A program made the position numbers and the translations under genes. From Solirubrobacter ginsenosidimutans (GTDB lineage Bacteria; Actinomycetota; Thermoleophilia; Solirubrobacterales; Solirubrobacteraceae), in contig NZ_JAPDOD010000004.1 in assembly GCF_027587205.1 (NCBI RefSeq), forward strand, positions 305,834 to 369,833: DNA of 64,000 nt. The letters are read 5' to 3'. Of the stretch, positions 23,518 to 37,683 are shown piece after piece (positions within the stretch are counted from its first letter, which is position 1; each line of letters begins with the position of its first letter). The notes below the pieces were generated by a model. That model was not told the DNA's origin, searched no databases, and saw nothing but the letters and a program-made list of their open reading frames with translations.

Positions 23518-24693
23518 GTGCGCGTGAAGCGGGCGAGCTTCGTCCTGTTCGAACTCGTGGACGAGCAGCGCGTCCACCTCGCCGCCCTCCTGGGCGGCGT
23601 GGTCGACCTGACGTCGCAACCGCCCGACATTCACGCGCTCGCGCTCCTCACCGGCCGGCGGGAGCGGATGACCCACGCCGAGTTCGGCGCGCTGTTGTCC
23701 GTTCCCGCCGGTCAGTTCGTCGATGCGGGTGATGACGAGCACGTCGTCTCGCTCGCCCGCCGCGGGTTGCTGATCTCAGACTCCGACGACGAGCCGTTCG
23801 CCTCGCTGCGCGCCCGCGAGGCCGATCTGCTCGAGCACGGCTGGAACGTCCACGCGGCCGGCTACCACTTCATGACCAAGCGCTCGGGGATGGACCTCCG
23901 GGAGGACCCGGCGTACCAGCCTGGTGAGCGCGCGGCCTCGCCCGAGCTCAAGCGGGCGTTCGTGGACTCCTTCGGCGCCTCCCCGCCGGCGTTTCACTCG
24001 GCCGCGCCGGCGGATGCGCCGCGCGTGGCGCTGCCCCGGGCGGCGCGGGACGAGGGGCTGTTCCGGGCGCTTGCGGCGCGGCGCACGACACGGTCGTTCG
24101 CGCGCTCGGAGACCATGCGCTCCGACGATCTCGCGACGGTGCTGCAGTGGGTGTTCGGCGCGCACGGCACGGCGGAGACGGACCTCGGCACGGTCATCCG
24201 CCGCACCAGCCCGGCGGGCGGGGCGCGGCACTCGATCGAGGCCTACGCGCTGATCTCGCAGGTCGAGGGCGTTGCGCCCGGGATCTATCACTACGACGTG
24301 CGCGAGCACGCGCTCGCCCTGCTCTCGCCGCTGCCTGGAGACGCGGTGCGCGAGCTGGCGACGGTGTTCACCTGCGGCCAGGACTACTTCGGCGACGCGC
24401 ACGTGTCCTTCGTCCTGACCAGCCGCTTCGAGCGTTCTTACTGGAAGTACCGCGCGACCGACAAGGCCTACGCCGCGATCCTCGCCGAGGTCGGGCATCT
24501 CAGTCAGACCCAGTACCTCGTCGCGGCCGAGCTCGGGCTCGGCTCCTACGTGACGCTGGCGGTCAACTCGCACGACATCGAAGCTCGGCTCGGGCTCGAC
24601 GGCGTCGACGAGGGCGTCGTGGCGATGACGGGCTGCGGCCCGCGCACTCCGGGCTACTCACCGCTCGAGCTGCGGTTCACGCCGTTAGGGTGA
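23518..24693 (+). CDS. SagB-like FMN dehydrogenase (putative peptide-maturation dehydrogenase)
   Basis: 391 residues from a GTG ten bases after the peptidase stop. Residues 1-165 are a poorly conserved N-terminal domain (winged-helix-like, possibly leader-binding). About 178-388 are a nitroreductase/SagB fold, with FMN-contact segments RRTTRSFARS, SPAGGARHSIEAY and LSQTQYLVAAELGLGSYVTLAV. SagB enzymes oxidise thiazolines or oxazolines in RiPPs; a separate SagB-related family acts in little-studied peptide-modification loci without YcaO. No cyclodehydratase gene is in the window, so this resembles the second group. Cofactor assignment is good; the substrate is inferred. Confidence 0.78.
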   Translation: MRVKRASFVLFELVDEQRVHLAALLGGVVDLTSQPPDIHALALLTGRRERMTHAEFGALLSVPAGQFVDAGDDEHVVSLARRGLLISDSDDEPFASLRAREADLLEHGWNVHAAGYHFMTKRSGMDLREDPAYQPGERAASPELKRAFVDSFGASPPAFHSAAPADAPRVALPRAARDEGLFRALAARRTTRSFARSETMRSDDLATVLQWVFGAHGTAETDLGTVIRRTSPAGGARHSIEAYALISQVEGVAPGIYHYDVREHALALLSPLPGDAVRELATVFTCGQDYFGDAHVSFVLTSRFERSYWKYRATDKAYAAILAEVGHLSQTQYLVAAELGLGSYVTLAVNSHDIEARLGLDGVDEGVVAMTGCGPRTPGYSPLELRFTPLG

Positions 24694-24720
24694 GCGCACG
24701 GTTTACGGCGGGAGGTCTGG

Positions 24721-25797
24721 ATGCGCGTCGCAGTTCTCGGAGCGGGTAACGGAGGGGTCGCGTCAGCGTTCGACTTCGCCCAGCACGGTCACGACGTCTC
24801 GCTCTACGCACCGCCGCAGTTCGGCTCGCACCTGGCCGCGATCGACGCGGCGGGCGGCGTCACCGCGTTTGGCGATCTCGAGGGCTTCGCCCCGATCCGG
24901 TACGCCGGCAACGACATCGCCGAGGCGATGGAGGCTGCCGAGCTGACGGTGATCGTCGGCCCGGCGTACGCCACCGAGCCGCACGCGTTCCTCGCCGGGC
25001 CCTACCTGGACGACGGCGCGGCGGTGCTGATCTGCCCCGGGTCGTGCGCCGGCGCGATCGCCTTCAAGCGCAGCGCCGGGTTCGATCTCGACGACGAGCG
25101 CTACATCGTCGGCGAGACGAGCACGCTGCCCTACGCGGTGCGGATCACCGAGCCGGGCGTCATCAACGTCTTCCTCAAGCTCAAGACCGGCGTCTATCTC
25201 GCGGGGCTCCCGCGGGCGGGGACGGACAGGCTCTACGACCTGATCAAGGACGTCTGGCCGGCGGTCGAGAAGGCCGAGAGCGTCTTCCAGACCACGCTGC
25301 AGAACGGCAACCCGGTGATCCACCCAGCGGTGACGCTGCTCAACGCGGCCCTGCTCGAGCGCACCAGCGGCGGCTTCCTGTTTTACGAGGAGGGCGTGAC
25401 CGAGGGCGTCGGGCGGCTGATCGAGGCCGTCGACAACGAGCGGCTGGCGATCGCGGCCGCGCTCGGCGTGAAGGTCCTCTCCGAGCCCGAGATCGGCGTC
25501 AAGCAGGGCTACATGACCGAGCTGAACTACTCGACGGGCTACAGCAAGGCCCCGGGCTTCCTCGGCATCGCCGCGCAGGACAGGCTCGAGCACCGCTACC
25601 TGACCGAGGACGTTGGCTTCTCCCTGGTCTTCCTCGCCGACCTCGCCGCCCACGTGGACGTTCCGACGCCGGTGATCGACGGAGTGATCACGATCGCGTC
25701 GGCCGTGCTCGGGCGCGACCTCCGGGCCGGCGCTGTCCGGACCGTCGCCACCCTCGGCCTCGACGGCCTGTCCGCGAGCGAGCTCGCCGCCATCTGA
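24721..25797 (+). CDS. Octopine/nopaline-type (opine) dehydrogenase
   Basis: 358 residues. The N-terminal Rossmann motif is VAVLGAGNGGVASAFDFA. The C-terminal domain has the opine dehydrogenase catalytic region with His and Asn (NPVIHPAVTLLNAALLE), ending in HVDVPTPVIDGVI. Family members reduce the imine formed between an amino acid and an oxo-acid using NAD(P)H, or the reverse. A good Shine-Dalgarno (GGGAGG) precedes the ATG, 27 bp after the dehydrogenase. Placement in the peptide-maturation operon suggests it acts on an amino-acid or peptide amine, but it could be an unrelated metabolic gene. Confidence 0.85.
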   Translation: MRVAVLGAGNGGVASAFDFAQHGHDVSLYAPPQFGSHLAAIDAAGGVTAFGDLEGFAPIRYAGNDIAEAMEAAELTVIVGPAYATEPHAFLAGPYLDDGAAVLICPGSCAGAIAFKRSAGFDLDDERYIVGETSTLPYAVRITEPGVINVFLKLKTGVYLAGLPRAGTDRLYDLIKDVWPAVEKAESVFQTTLQNGNPVIHPAVTLLNAALLERTSGGFLFYEEGVTEGVGRLIEAVDNERLAIAAALGVKVLSEPEIGVKQGYMTELNYSTGYSKAPGFLGIAAQDRLEHRYLTEDVGFSLVFLADLAAHVDVPTPVIDGVITIASAVLGRDLRAGAVRTVATLGLDGLSASELAAI

Positions 25798-26019
25798 TCA
25801 CACGTCGTCGATGTAGTCCATGAACCCGGCCTTCGGGACGGTCACGCTGGTCACGAGGATGTCCTCGAACGTCCACTTCAACTGTTCCCTATGGGCGACG
25901 GACTCGGCGACCATGATGGTGTTCGAGGTTCCGTCGGTGGCGGCATTGGCCGCGGCGACGGGAGCGACGAGCGCGATCGCCGTCGCGAGGAGTGTGGCCT
26001 TCAGTGCTTTGCTGGTCAT
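25798..26019 (-). CDS. Small exported peptide with DGTSNTIM motif
   Basis: 73 residues from the ATG at 26019. Residues 1-26 are a signal peptide (MTSKALKATLLATAIALVAP..., cleavage after ANA). The mature peptide is only about 47 residues and starts ATDGTSNTIMVAES, which resembles the DGTSNTI motif of DUF1559/prepilin-like exported proteins. No cysteine is present in the mature part. It is convergent with the opine dehydrogenase gene with no gap. The function is unknown; it may be a secreted or wall-associated peptide. Confidence 0.6.
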   Translation of the reverse strand: MTSKALKATLLATAIALVAPVAAANAATDGTSNTIMVAESVAHREQLKWTFEDILVTSVTVPKAGFMDYIDDV

Positions 26020-26083
26020 GGATGGGAAGACTCCGCCGCAGCGCAAAACATTGGCCGGATACGGAAATGGCGCGTAGCCGCTC

Positions 26084-29498
<3,415 letters not shown>

Positions 29499-30575
29499 TG
29501 AACGGCAGCTGGAAGTGGTCGACGCCGTTGAGCGCCGCGTTGGTGGGGCTCCAGCGGTACTCCTGATCGGAGGTCGTGATCAGCGGGTTCGCCGCGCCGT
29601 GGCGGACCGGCGGGAGGAACGTCGCCGCGATCGTGAAGTCCAAGCGCCGCGAGTCGTCGGAGAGCACCTCGCGCTTGCCCGTGCGCGAGTTGACGCGGAT
29701 CAGCTTGAGGTGGAACGGGTCGCCGGCGTAGATCCAGTCGTCCTTCGGATCCCAGCGGTTGAACGTGATGCCCTTCAGGCTCTCGAGGTCGCCGTCCGCC
29801 TTGGCGGTCAGCGTCTTGATCTTCTCGGCGCGCTCGACGGCCGGCTTGCTGCTGTCGAGCAGCACCTTGATCGGCAGTTCCTGGATGCCGCCCTCACACG
29901 TGGAGCTGATGTAGAGCGTCTTGCCGTGGACGGCGAGCGAGCCGGCGCCCGGGAGGAACCCGCCGGGAGCCGCGAACGGCAGGTCGCCGACCGTCCGGGC
30001 GACGCCGCTGTCCTGGCACGGGCCGAGCTTGCGCAGCGCGGACGCTCCGTCGTCGGGGACGAGACCGCGGCGGATCGCGCCGTCGCGGCCGACGATCCAG
30101 AGACCGCCGAAGATCGACTCCGACACGACGTACTCGCCGTTGGGCAGCACGTCGACGTCCTCGGCGAAGCCCATCGGGTTGCCCGCGAAGTTGACGGTGC
30201 GCGTCAGCTTGGCGGTGAAGCCGTGCTTGGCGCCGTAGCTGTAGTCGTAGACGACGGGCGGTCCGACCGGCGGGAAGCCTCCGCTGTCCAGGACGACCAA
30301 GTGGCCGGTGCGGGGGACGCGCAGCGTGAACGGGAGCTTGAACCCGCCCTCGGGCGCCGGGAGCGCGGCGACCTCGCGGCCGGTGAAGCGATCGAGCGCG
30401 ACGACGCGGGCGCCGTTGGGCGCCACGCCGATCCCGGGCTCGGTGACGAAGACGTAGCGTTCGTCACCCGCGACGCCGTGGGTGAGGGCGTCGCGCTTGG
30501 CGAACGTCCCGCTCTTAGCTTGTGCTGCCTGCGGTGCGAGCAGCGCGAAGAGCGCCAGCACCGTGACGGAGAACC

Positions 30576-31469
30576 TCATGAGACGGCAATGTAGAGCTCC
30601 GTTCGGTACGCGGCGTCACGCGTGCGTGCCTTGTAGGCGTCCTGGATGCGGGTGATGATCGGGTGGGTGGGCTGGACGACGGGGCGCCCGTCGAAGGAGC
30701 CGATCGGCACGACGCCGGCGCCGGACCCGCAGACGAACGCGCCGTCGCAGCAGTGCAGCTCGGCCGGCCACACGTCCCGCTCCTCCGCCGCGATCCCCTC
30801 TTCGCGCGCGATCTCGAGCACGGTCCTGCGCGTGATGCCCGGCAGGGCGGCGCGCGTGGTCGGCGTGACGAGCGTGTCGCCGACGACGATGAAGAGGTTC
30901 GCGCCGGTGCACTCGGCGACCGCGCCGAGGTGGTCGAGCATGACCGCGTCGTGCATCCCCAGCTCGCCCGCCTGCTGCTTGGCGACGATCGCGTCGAGGT
31001 AGTTGAGGGACTTCACGTGCGCGCCGAGGCTGCGCGGCGCCTTGCGCACGACCGCGCTGGTGAAGAGCTTGATCGGGTCGTTGCCGAGGAAGGGCGGGAA
31101 CGGGTAGGCGGAGACGATCAGCGTCGGCTCGGGGCAGTTGCGCGGGTCGATGCCGGGGCCGCCGAAGCCGCGGGCGATGATCGGGCGCACGTGGGCGTCC
31201 TGCAGCTCTGAGCGCCGCACGACCTCGCCGATGATGTTCAGCAGCTCGTCCTTCGGCACCGGCAGCGGCAGCCCGATCGTGCGGGCGCTGCGCTCGATCC
31301 GGTCCAGGTGCAGGTTGGCGCGGAAGAGTCCGCCGTCGAACACCCGCATGCCTTCGAAGACGCCGTCGCCGTAGAGGAAGCCGTGATCGAAGATGGACAC
31401 GGACGCCTTGGTGGCGTCGACGTATTCACCGTTGACGTAGGCGGTCAGGCCGGACGGATCGAAGGTCAT
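30576..31469 (-). CDS. ilvE: Class IV PLP aminotransferase, branched-chain type
   Basis: 297 residues from the ATG at 31469, three bases after the trkH stop. The PLP lysine is Lys153 in HVKSLNYLDA, and the conserved SIFDHGFLYGDGVFEGMR and GANLFIVVGDTLVTP fit branched-chain aminotransferases. It transfers an amino group between Leu/Ile/Val and 2-oxoglutarate. D-amino acid transaminase or aminodeoxychorismate lyase are related alternatives, but KSLNYLD favours IlvE. Clustering with trkH/trkA is unusual and probably incidental. Confidence 0.85.
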   Translation of the reverse strand: MTFDPSGLTAYVNGEYVDATKASVSIFDHGFLYGDGVFEGMRVFDGGLFRANLHLDRIERSARTIGLPLPVPKDELLNIIGEVVRRSELQDAHVRPIIARGFGGPGIDPRNCPEPTLIVSAYPFPPFLGNDPIKLFTSAVVRKAPRSLGAHVKSLNYLDAIVAKQQAGELGMHDAVMLDHLGAVAECTGANLFIVVGDTLVTPTTRAALPGITRRTVLEIAREEGIAAEERDVWPAELHCCDGAFVCGSGAGVVPIGSFDGRPVVQPTHPIITRIQDAYKARTRDAAYRTELYIAVS

Positions 31470-31471
31470 GT

Positions 31472-32973
<1,502 letters not shown>

Positions 32974-32977
<4 letters not shown>

Positions 32978-34290
32978 AGAACCCGTTCGACCAGCGAGGC
33001 GCGGCGTGACTCGACGAACACGATCACGCGGTCGCCGGCTTTGAGGACGTCGTCGCCGTGGGGGAAGATCGGCGTGCCGTCGCGGATGATCGCGCCGATC
33101 ACCGAGCCGGTCTGCGGCAGCTCGTCGAAGCGCGTGTCGGTCAGCTCGGAGTCGCCTCTGACCGTGAGATCGAGGATCTCGAAGCGGTCGTCGTCGAGCA
33201 TCGCGATCTGGCGGATGCGCGGGTCGTGGCCGAAGCGCACGAGCTCCTCGGCGACGACCTGACGCGGGTTGATCGCGACGTCGACGCCGCCGTTCTCGTA
33301 GACCTTGATCGACGACTGGTCGTGCGCCAGCGCGATCGTCAGCTTCACGCCGTGGGCCTTCGCGAGCACGGCGCTGAACAGGTTGCCGGGGTCGTCGTTG
33401 AGCGCGAACACCGCGGCGGTGGCGCGGCCGATCCGCTCGCGCGCGAAGAACTCGCCGTCGAAGGCGGAGGCGTGGAAGACCCGCGCGTCCGGCAACTCCT
33501 CGGCGACCTCGCGCGCCCGCTCCGCCCTGCCCTCGACGAAGCGCACGCGAATGTCGCGGTCCAGCAGCACGCGGGCGATCGTCGTGCCCATCTGGCCCGC
33601 CCCGAAGATCACGATGTCGTCCACGCGCTCCTGCTCGTCGGACATCACGCGGCTCCACTGTCTTGCGGAAGCGGGTGAGGCGATCACGACGATGCGGTCG
33701 TCGGCCTCGATCGTCTCGGCCCCGCTCGGATGGCGCATCGCGTTGCCGCGGATGATGCTCACGACCTTCGAGTCCTTGGGGATCGGGGCGGCTTTGAGCG
33801 GCTTGCCGACGACGGACGCGTTGGCCGGGACGTCGAACTCGACGATCTGCACCTGCCCGTCGGCGAAGACGTCGGTCTGCCGCGCCGCCGGGATGCCGAT
33901 CAGCCCGCTGATCGCGTTCGCGGTCTCCAGTTCGGAGGAGACCATGAAGTCGACGTCGATCTCCCGCTCCCGCCACGCGTCGAGGTACTCGACGCTCGTC
34001 GTCCGGACCACCACCATCGCGCGGCTCAGCTTCTTGACGAGCATCGCGGAGACGAGGTTCGCCTCTTCCCGCGAGGTCGAGGCGATGAAGAGGCTGCAGT
34101 CCTGGATGCCCGCCTCGGCGACCACCCGCTTGGTCGTCCCATTGCCCTCGACGATCCGCACGTCGTAGCGGTCGGCAAGCGCTTGGAGGCGGTCCGCGTC
34201 GGTGTCGATCACCGTGACCTCGTGCTCCTCGTAGAGCGCATCCACGATGGCCCGCCCCACATGCCCCGCGCCGAGCACGATGATCCGCAT
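32974..34290 (-). CDS. trkA: TrkA potassium-channel regulator, two RCK units
   Basis: 438 residues with two tandem RCK modules. The first starts MRIIVLGAGHVGRAIVDAL with the acidic ribose-binding VIDTDADRL; the second begins at about 225 (DIVIFGAGQMGTTIARVLLDRD). Each is followed by a TrkA-C domain (QIVEFDVPANASVVGKPLK and DLTVRGDSEL). It binds NAD(H) or ATP and gates TrkH from the cytoplasm. It is first in the operon trkA-trkH-ilvE-propeller and divergent from the AbiEi-like gene. Confidence 0.93.
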
Positions 34291-34368
34291 GCGGGTGAGC
34301 GTATTTTGTGACGCTTCCGCGCGTGTTTCGGCACGCTTGCGTCTTGTTCCGTTTCGTACCTCTCGGCG

Positions 34369-35268
34369 ATGGTCCGGGGGGTGATCCACGAACGCTCGGA
34401 CAGGCCGCACAAACGTGGCGCACCCCTCCTCGCGGCGCACCAGCATGGGGCGATCAGGGCGTCGCAACTCGGGCTGCCGCGCTCGACGATCGCCGACTGG
34501 GTACGCGCTGGGCGGCTCTATAGGAAGTACCGCGGCGTCTACGCCTACGGGCATCCCAACCTCTCGCGGGAGGGAGAATGGATGGCCGCGATCCTCGCGG
34601 CGGGCGACCGCTCCGCGCTCACCGGCCTGTGTGGCGCGGTGCTGATGCGGCTCACGAAGCGGGAGCCGGACGAGATCGACGTGGTGGCGCCCGGGCACCG
34701 CCGGCCGCAGGCCGGGTTCCGGCTACGGACGTGCCGCAACCTCGACCCGTGCGACATCACGATCGTCAACCGCATCCCGGTCACCACGATCCCGCGCATG
34801 CTGATCGACCTCAGCGACGACGGCGAAGACGCCGACGAGCTCGCGAACCTGATCCACGAAGCCGCGTACCTGAAGATCTTCAGCCTCAAGGCGACCCGCG
34901 CCGCGATCGATCGCAGCAACGGCCGCCACAACCTCGACGTCCTCGAGGAGGCGCTGCGCCTGCACCTCTCGGGCAGCGCCGGCACCCGCACCCGCCTCGA
35001 GAAGCGCTTCAAGCGCCTGGTCCGCGGTGCCGGCCTCCCCACGCCCCAGACCAACACGATCGTCAACGGCTTCGAGGTCGACGCGTACTGGCCGGGACTC
35101 TGCGTCGAGATCGACGGCCCCAACCACCGAAGAGCACGCACCAAGACCGACGACCGGATCCGCGACGCGGCCCTCCGCGCCGCCGGCTACACGGTGATCC
35201 GCTTCACCGAGGATGACGTCGAGACCCACCCGGACAAGATCCTCGCCGACCTCATCGAGCATCTATGA
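34369..35268 (+). CDS. AbiEi-type wHTH plus DUF559 endonuclease-like protein
   Basis: 299 residues. Residues 15-65 are an AbiEi antitoxin-type winged helix (LLAAHQHGAIRASQLGLPRSTIADWVRAGRLYRKYRGVYAYG). The C-terminal 100 residues are DUF559/Vsr-like, with the PD-(D/E)xK pattern: FEVDAYWPGLCVEIDG (Asp, Glu), then a distal lysine and YTVIRFTEDDV. Such proteins are abundant in Thermoleophilia and often called type IV antitoxins, but no AbiEii toxin gene is adjacent. A nuclease or DNA-binding role is possible. The 3' end overlaps the next, convergent gene by 17 bp. Confidence 0.82.
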   Translation: MVRGVIHERSDRPHKRGAPLLAAHQHGAIRASQLGLPRSTIADWVRAGRLYRKYRGVYAYGHPNLSREGEWMAAILAAGDRSALTGLCGAVLMRLTKREPDEIDVVAPGHRRPQAGFRLRTCRNLDPCDITIVNRIPVTTIPRMLIDLSDDGEDADELANLIHEAAYLKIFSLKATRAAIDRSNGRHNLDVLEEALRLHLSGSAGTRTRLEKRFKRLVRGAGLPTPQTNTIVNGFEVDAYWPGLCVEIDGPNHRRARTKTDDRIRDAALRAAGYTVIRFTEDDVETHPDKILADLIEHL

Positions 35269-35575
35269 CGTCGGCGACGTAGGACTCACGAACCGCCCGC
35301 GGCTGGCCGAGGAGCCACATCGCCTGGCGGTCCGGCTCGGCCTCGCGCGACAGCACGTCGGCCACGTAGGAATCGCGGGTCTCCTCGTCCTGGAGGAGCA
35401 TCCAGCGCTCCTCGTCACCCGCGCCGTCGACCACCACCGAGACGTAGGAGCGCCGGACCGCACGCGGGCGCCGCAGCATCCACTTGCGCTGCGGGTCCCG
35501 CTCGAGCCCCGCGAGGTTGCGGGCGACGAGATCGGGGCCGGTGAGCACCGCTCGGGCGTGTGGGGGTAGATCCAT
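35252..35575 (-). CDS. Small protein with three internal repeats
   Basis: 107 residues, no signal peptide. Residues 28-107 contain three related units of about 26 residues: RKWMLRRPRAVRRSYVSVVV, RWMLLQDEETRDSYVADVL and AMWLLGQPRAVRESYVADVI. Each has aromatic-Met/Leu-Leu, then Arg-x-SYV-x-x-V. The repeats suggest a helical repeat domain for binding another molecule. I do not recognise the family. It is divergent from the molybdopterin oxidoreductase gene by 26 bp. Confidence 0.65.
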   Translation of the reverse strand: MDLPPHARAVLTGPDLVARNLAGLERDPQRKWMLRRPRAVRRSYVSVVVDGAGDEERWMLLQDEETRDSYVADVLSREAEPDRQAMWLLGQPRAVRESYVADVIDAR

Positions 35576-35601
35576 GTTTCCCGGGAAAGTAGCCTGAAGG
35601 T

Positions 35602-37683
35602 GTGCACGAGGTCCTAGGCGCCTGCCCGCTCGACTGCCCAGACGGGTGCAGCTGGGTCGTCACGGTCGACGACGACGGCGAGGCGATCAACCTCAAAGGC
35701 AACCGCGCACATCCCTTCACCGCGGGCGCGTTGTGCGCGAAGGTCAACGGGTATCTCGAGCACACGAAGGCGCCCGATCGCCTGCTGTACCCGCTCAAGC
35801 GGGTCGGCGCCAAGGGCGAGGGGCGGTTCGAGCGGATCTCGTGGGACGAGGCGCTCACGACGATCGCCGCCAAGCTGCAGTACGTCAAGGACACCTACGG
35901 CGGCGAGGCGATCTGGCCGTTCCAGGGCACCGGGACGCTCGGATACGTCCAGGGCCTGGAGGGCCGCGCCGGCCAGCGGCTGTGGAACGTGCTCGGCGCG
36001 TCGCGGCATGACATGACGGCCTGCAGCGTCGCCGGACGGCAGGGCGCGACGTACGTCACCGGCACCGCCGCCGGGATGGATCCGGAGACGTTCGCGGAGT
36101 CGAAGCTGATCCTGCTGTGGGGCACGAACACGCTCACGAGCGGCCACCACCTGTGGAAGTTCATCCTCAAGGCGCGCAAGCGCGGCGCGCACATCGTCGC
36201 GATCGACCCGATCCGGACGCGCACCGCGGCACAGGCGGACGAGCACCTCGCACCGCTCCCCGGCACCGACGCCGCGCTCGCTCTCGGGCTGCTCAACGTG
36301 ATCGTGAGCATGGGCGCCGAGGACCGGGACTACCTCGATTCAAACACCGTCGGCTGGCCGGAGTTCAAGGAGCGCATCCTCGCCTTCCCGCCATCGAAGG
36401 CCGCCGAGATCACCGGCATCGACGAGGCGACGATCGTCGCGCTCGGCGAGCGGATCGCGACCACCCGCCCCACCGGCATCCGCTGCACCATGGGCATGCA
36501 GCGTCACGCAGGCGGCGGCAACGCGATGCGCCTGCTGTATGCGCTCCCGGGCGTGACGGGCGACTGGCAGTACCCCGGCGGCGGCGCCTCCTACAGCACC
36601 AGCGGGCGCTTCATGCCCGACCTGGTCTCCACGTATCGCGACGACCTGCTGCAACAGCCGGTCCGCACGCTCTCGATGACCCAGCTCGGCCACACGCTGC
36701 TGCGCGCCGACGACCCTCCGGTCAAGGCGCTGGTGATCTACGGCGCCAACCCGATGAGCAGCAACCCCGACCAGCACCGCGTGCGCGAAGGGCTGCAGCG
36801 CGAGGACCTGTTCACCGTCGTGATCGAGCAGTTCCCGACCGACACCGTGGATTACGCCGACATCGTCCTGCCCGCGACGATGCAGACCGAGCACCTGGAC
36901 GTCAACGACGGCTACGGCCACATGTACATCCACCTCAACCGCCCGGCGACCGCGCCTCCCGGCGAGTGCCTGTCCGGCACCGAGACGTTCCGGCGCCTCG
37001 CCAAGGCGATGGGGCTCGAGGAGCCGTCGCTCTACGACGACGACGAGACGCTCGCCCGCACGCTGCTCGGTGACGCCGACTTCGAGCGCCTGTACGAAAC
37101 GGGCTGGATGCGGCTGGATTACCAGACGCCGTACGTCCCCTTCACCGAAGGCTTCCCCACGCCCTCGGGCAAGCTCGAGTTCTACTCCGAGAGCGCGCGC
37201 GACGCCGGCCACGACCCGCTCCCCGGCTACGTCGCGCCGGTCCGCGCCGAGACCGACGACGCGCACCCGCTCGCGCTGATCGCCCCCGCGAGCCACTGGT
37301 TCCTGAACTCGATGTTCGCCAACAAGCCGGACCTGATGAAGAAGGCCGGCGGCCCGCGGATCGAGCTCCACCCCGACGACGCGCGAGCGCGCGGCCTCCA
37401 GACGGGCGACACCGCCACCGTCTTCAACGCCCGCGGCAGCTTCGAGGCCGCCGTCGAGATCTCCGACCGCGTCCGCCCGGGCGTGATCGCGTCCACGAAG
37501 GGCTACTGGCTCAAGCACATCCGCGGCGGCGCGAACGTCAACGCGACCGTCGAGGAGCGCGACGCCGACATGGCCGGCGGGGCGATCTTCCACGACAACC
37601 GCGTCGAGGTCGAGCGGGTTAGAGTCGCGGACGATGATCCAGGCCGTCTGGGACAAGCAGAGCCAGTGGTCGCAAGCCGCTGA
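35602..37683 (+). CDS. Molybdopterin-dependent oxidoreductase with [4Fe-4S] cluster
   Basis: 693 residues from a GTG. The N-terminal cluster ligands are Cys8, Cys12, Cys16 and Cys45 (CPLDCPDGC ... GALCAK). The bis-MGD domains follow (DMTACSVAGRQGATY, LLWGTNTLTSGHH, VAIDPIRTRTA, VIYGANPMSSNPDQ, DIVLPATMQTEH), with a C-terminal molybdopterin dinucleotide-binding domain (RIELHPDDARARGL, ANVNATVEERDADMAGGAIFHDNRVEVERV). There is no Tat signal, so it is cytoplasmic, like the assimilatory nitrate reductase/formate dehydrogenase-like group. Partner and substrate are unknown. The 3' end overlaps the next gene by 50 bp. Confidence 0.88.
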   Translation: MHEVLGACPLDCPDGCSWVVTVDDDGEAINLKGNRAHPFTAGALCAKVNGYLEHTKAPDRLLYPLKRVGAKGEGRFERISWDEALTTIAAKLQYVKDTYGGEAIWPFQGTGTLGYVQGLEGRAGQRLWNVLGASRHDMTACSVAGRQGATYVTGTAAGMDPETFAESKLILLWGTNTLTSGHHLWKFILKARKRGAHIVAIDPIRTRTAAQADEHLAPLPGTDAALALGLLNVIVSMGAEDRDYLDSNTVGWPEFKERILAFPPSKAAEITGIDEATIVALGERIATTRPTGIRCTMGMQRHAGGGNAMRLLYALPGVTGDWQYPGGGASYSTSGRFMPDLVSTYRDDLLQQPVRTLSMTQLGHTLLRADDPPVKALVIYGANPMSSNPDQHRVREGLQREDLFTVVIEQFPTDTVDYADIVLPATMQTEHLDVNDGYGHMYIHLNRPATAPPGECLSGTETFRRLAKAMGLEEPSLYDDDETLARTLLGDADFERLYETGWMRLDYQTPYVPFTEGFPTPSGKLEFYSESARDAGHDPLPGYVAPVRAETDDAHPLALIAPASHWFLNSMFANKPDLMKKAGGPRIELHPDDARARGLQTGDTATVFNARGSFEAAVEISDRVRPGVIASTKGYWLKHIRGGANVNATVEERDADMAGGAIFHDNRVEVERVRVADDDPGRLGQAEPVVASR

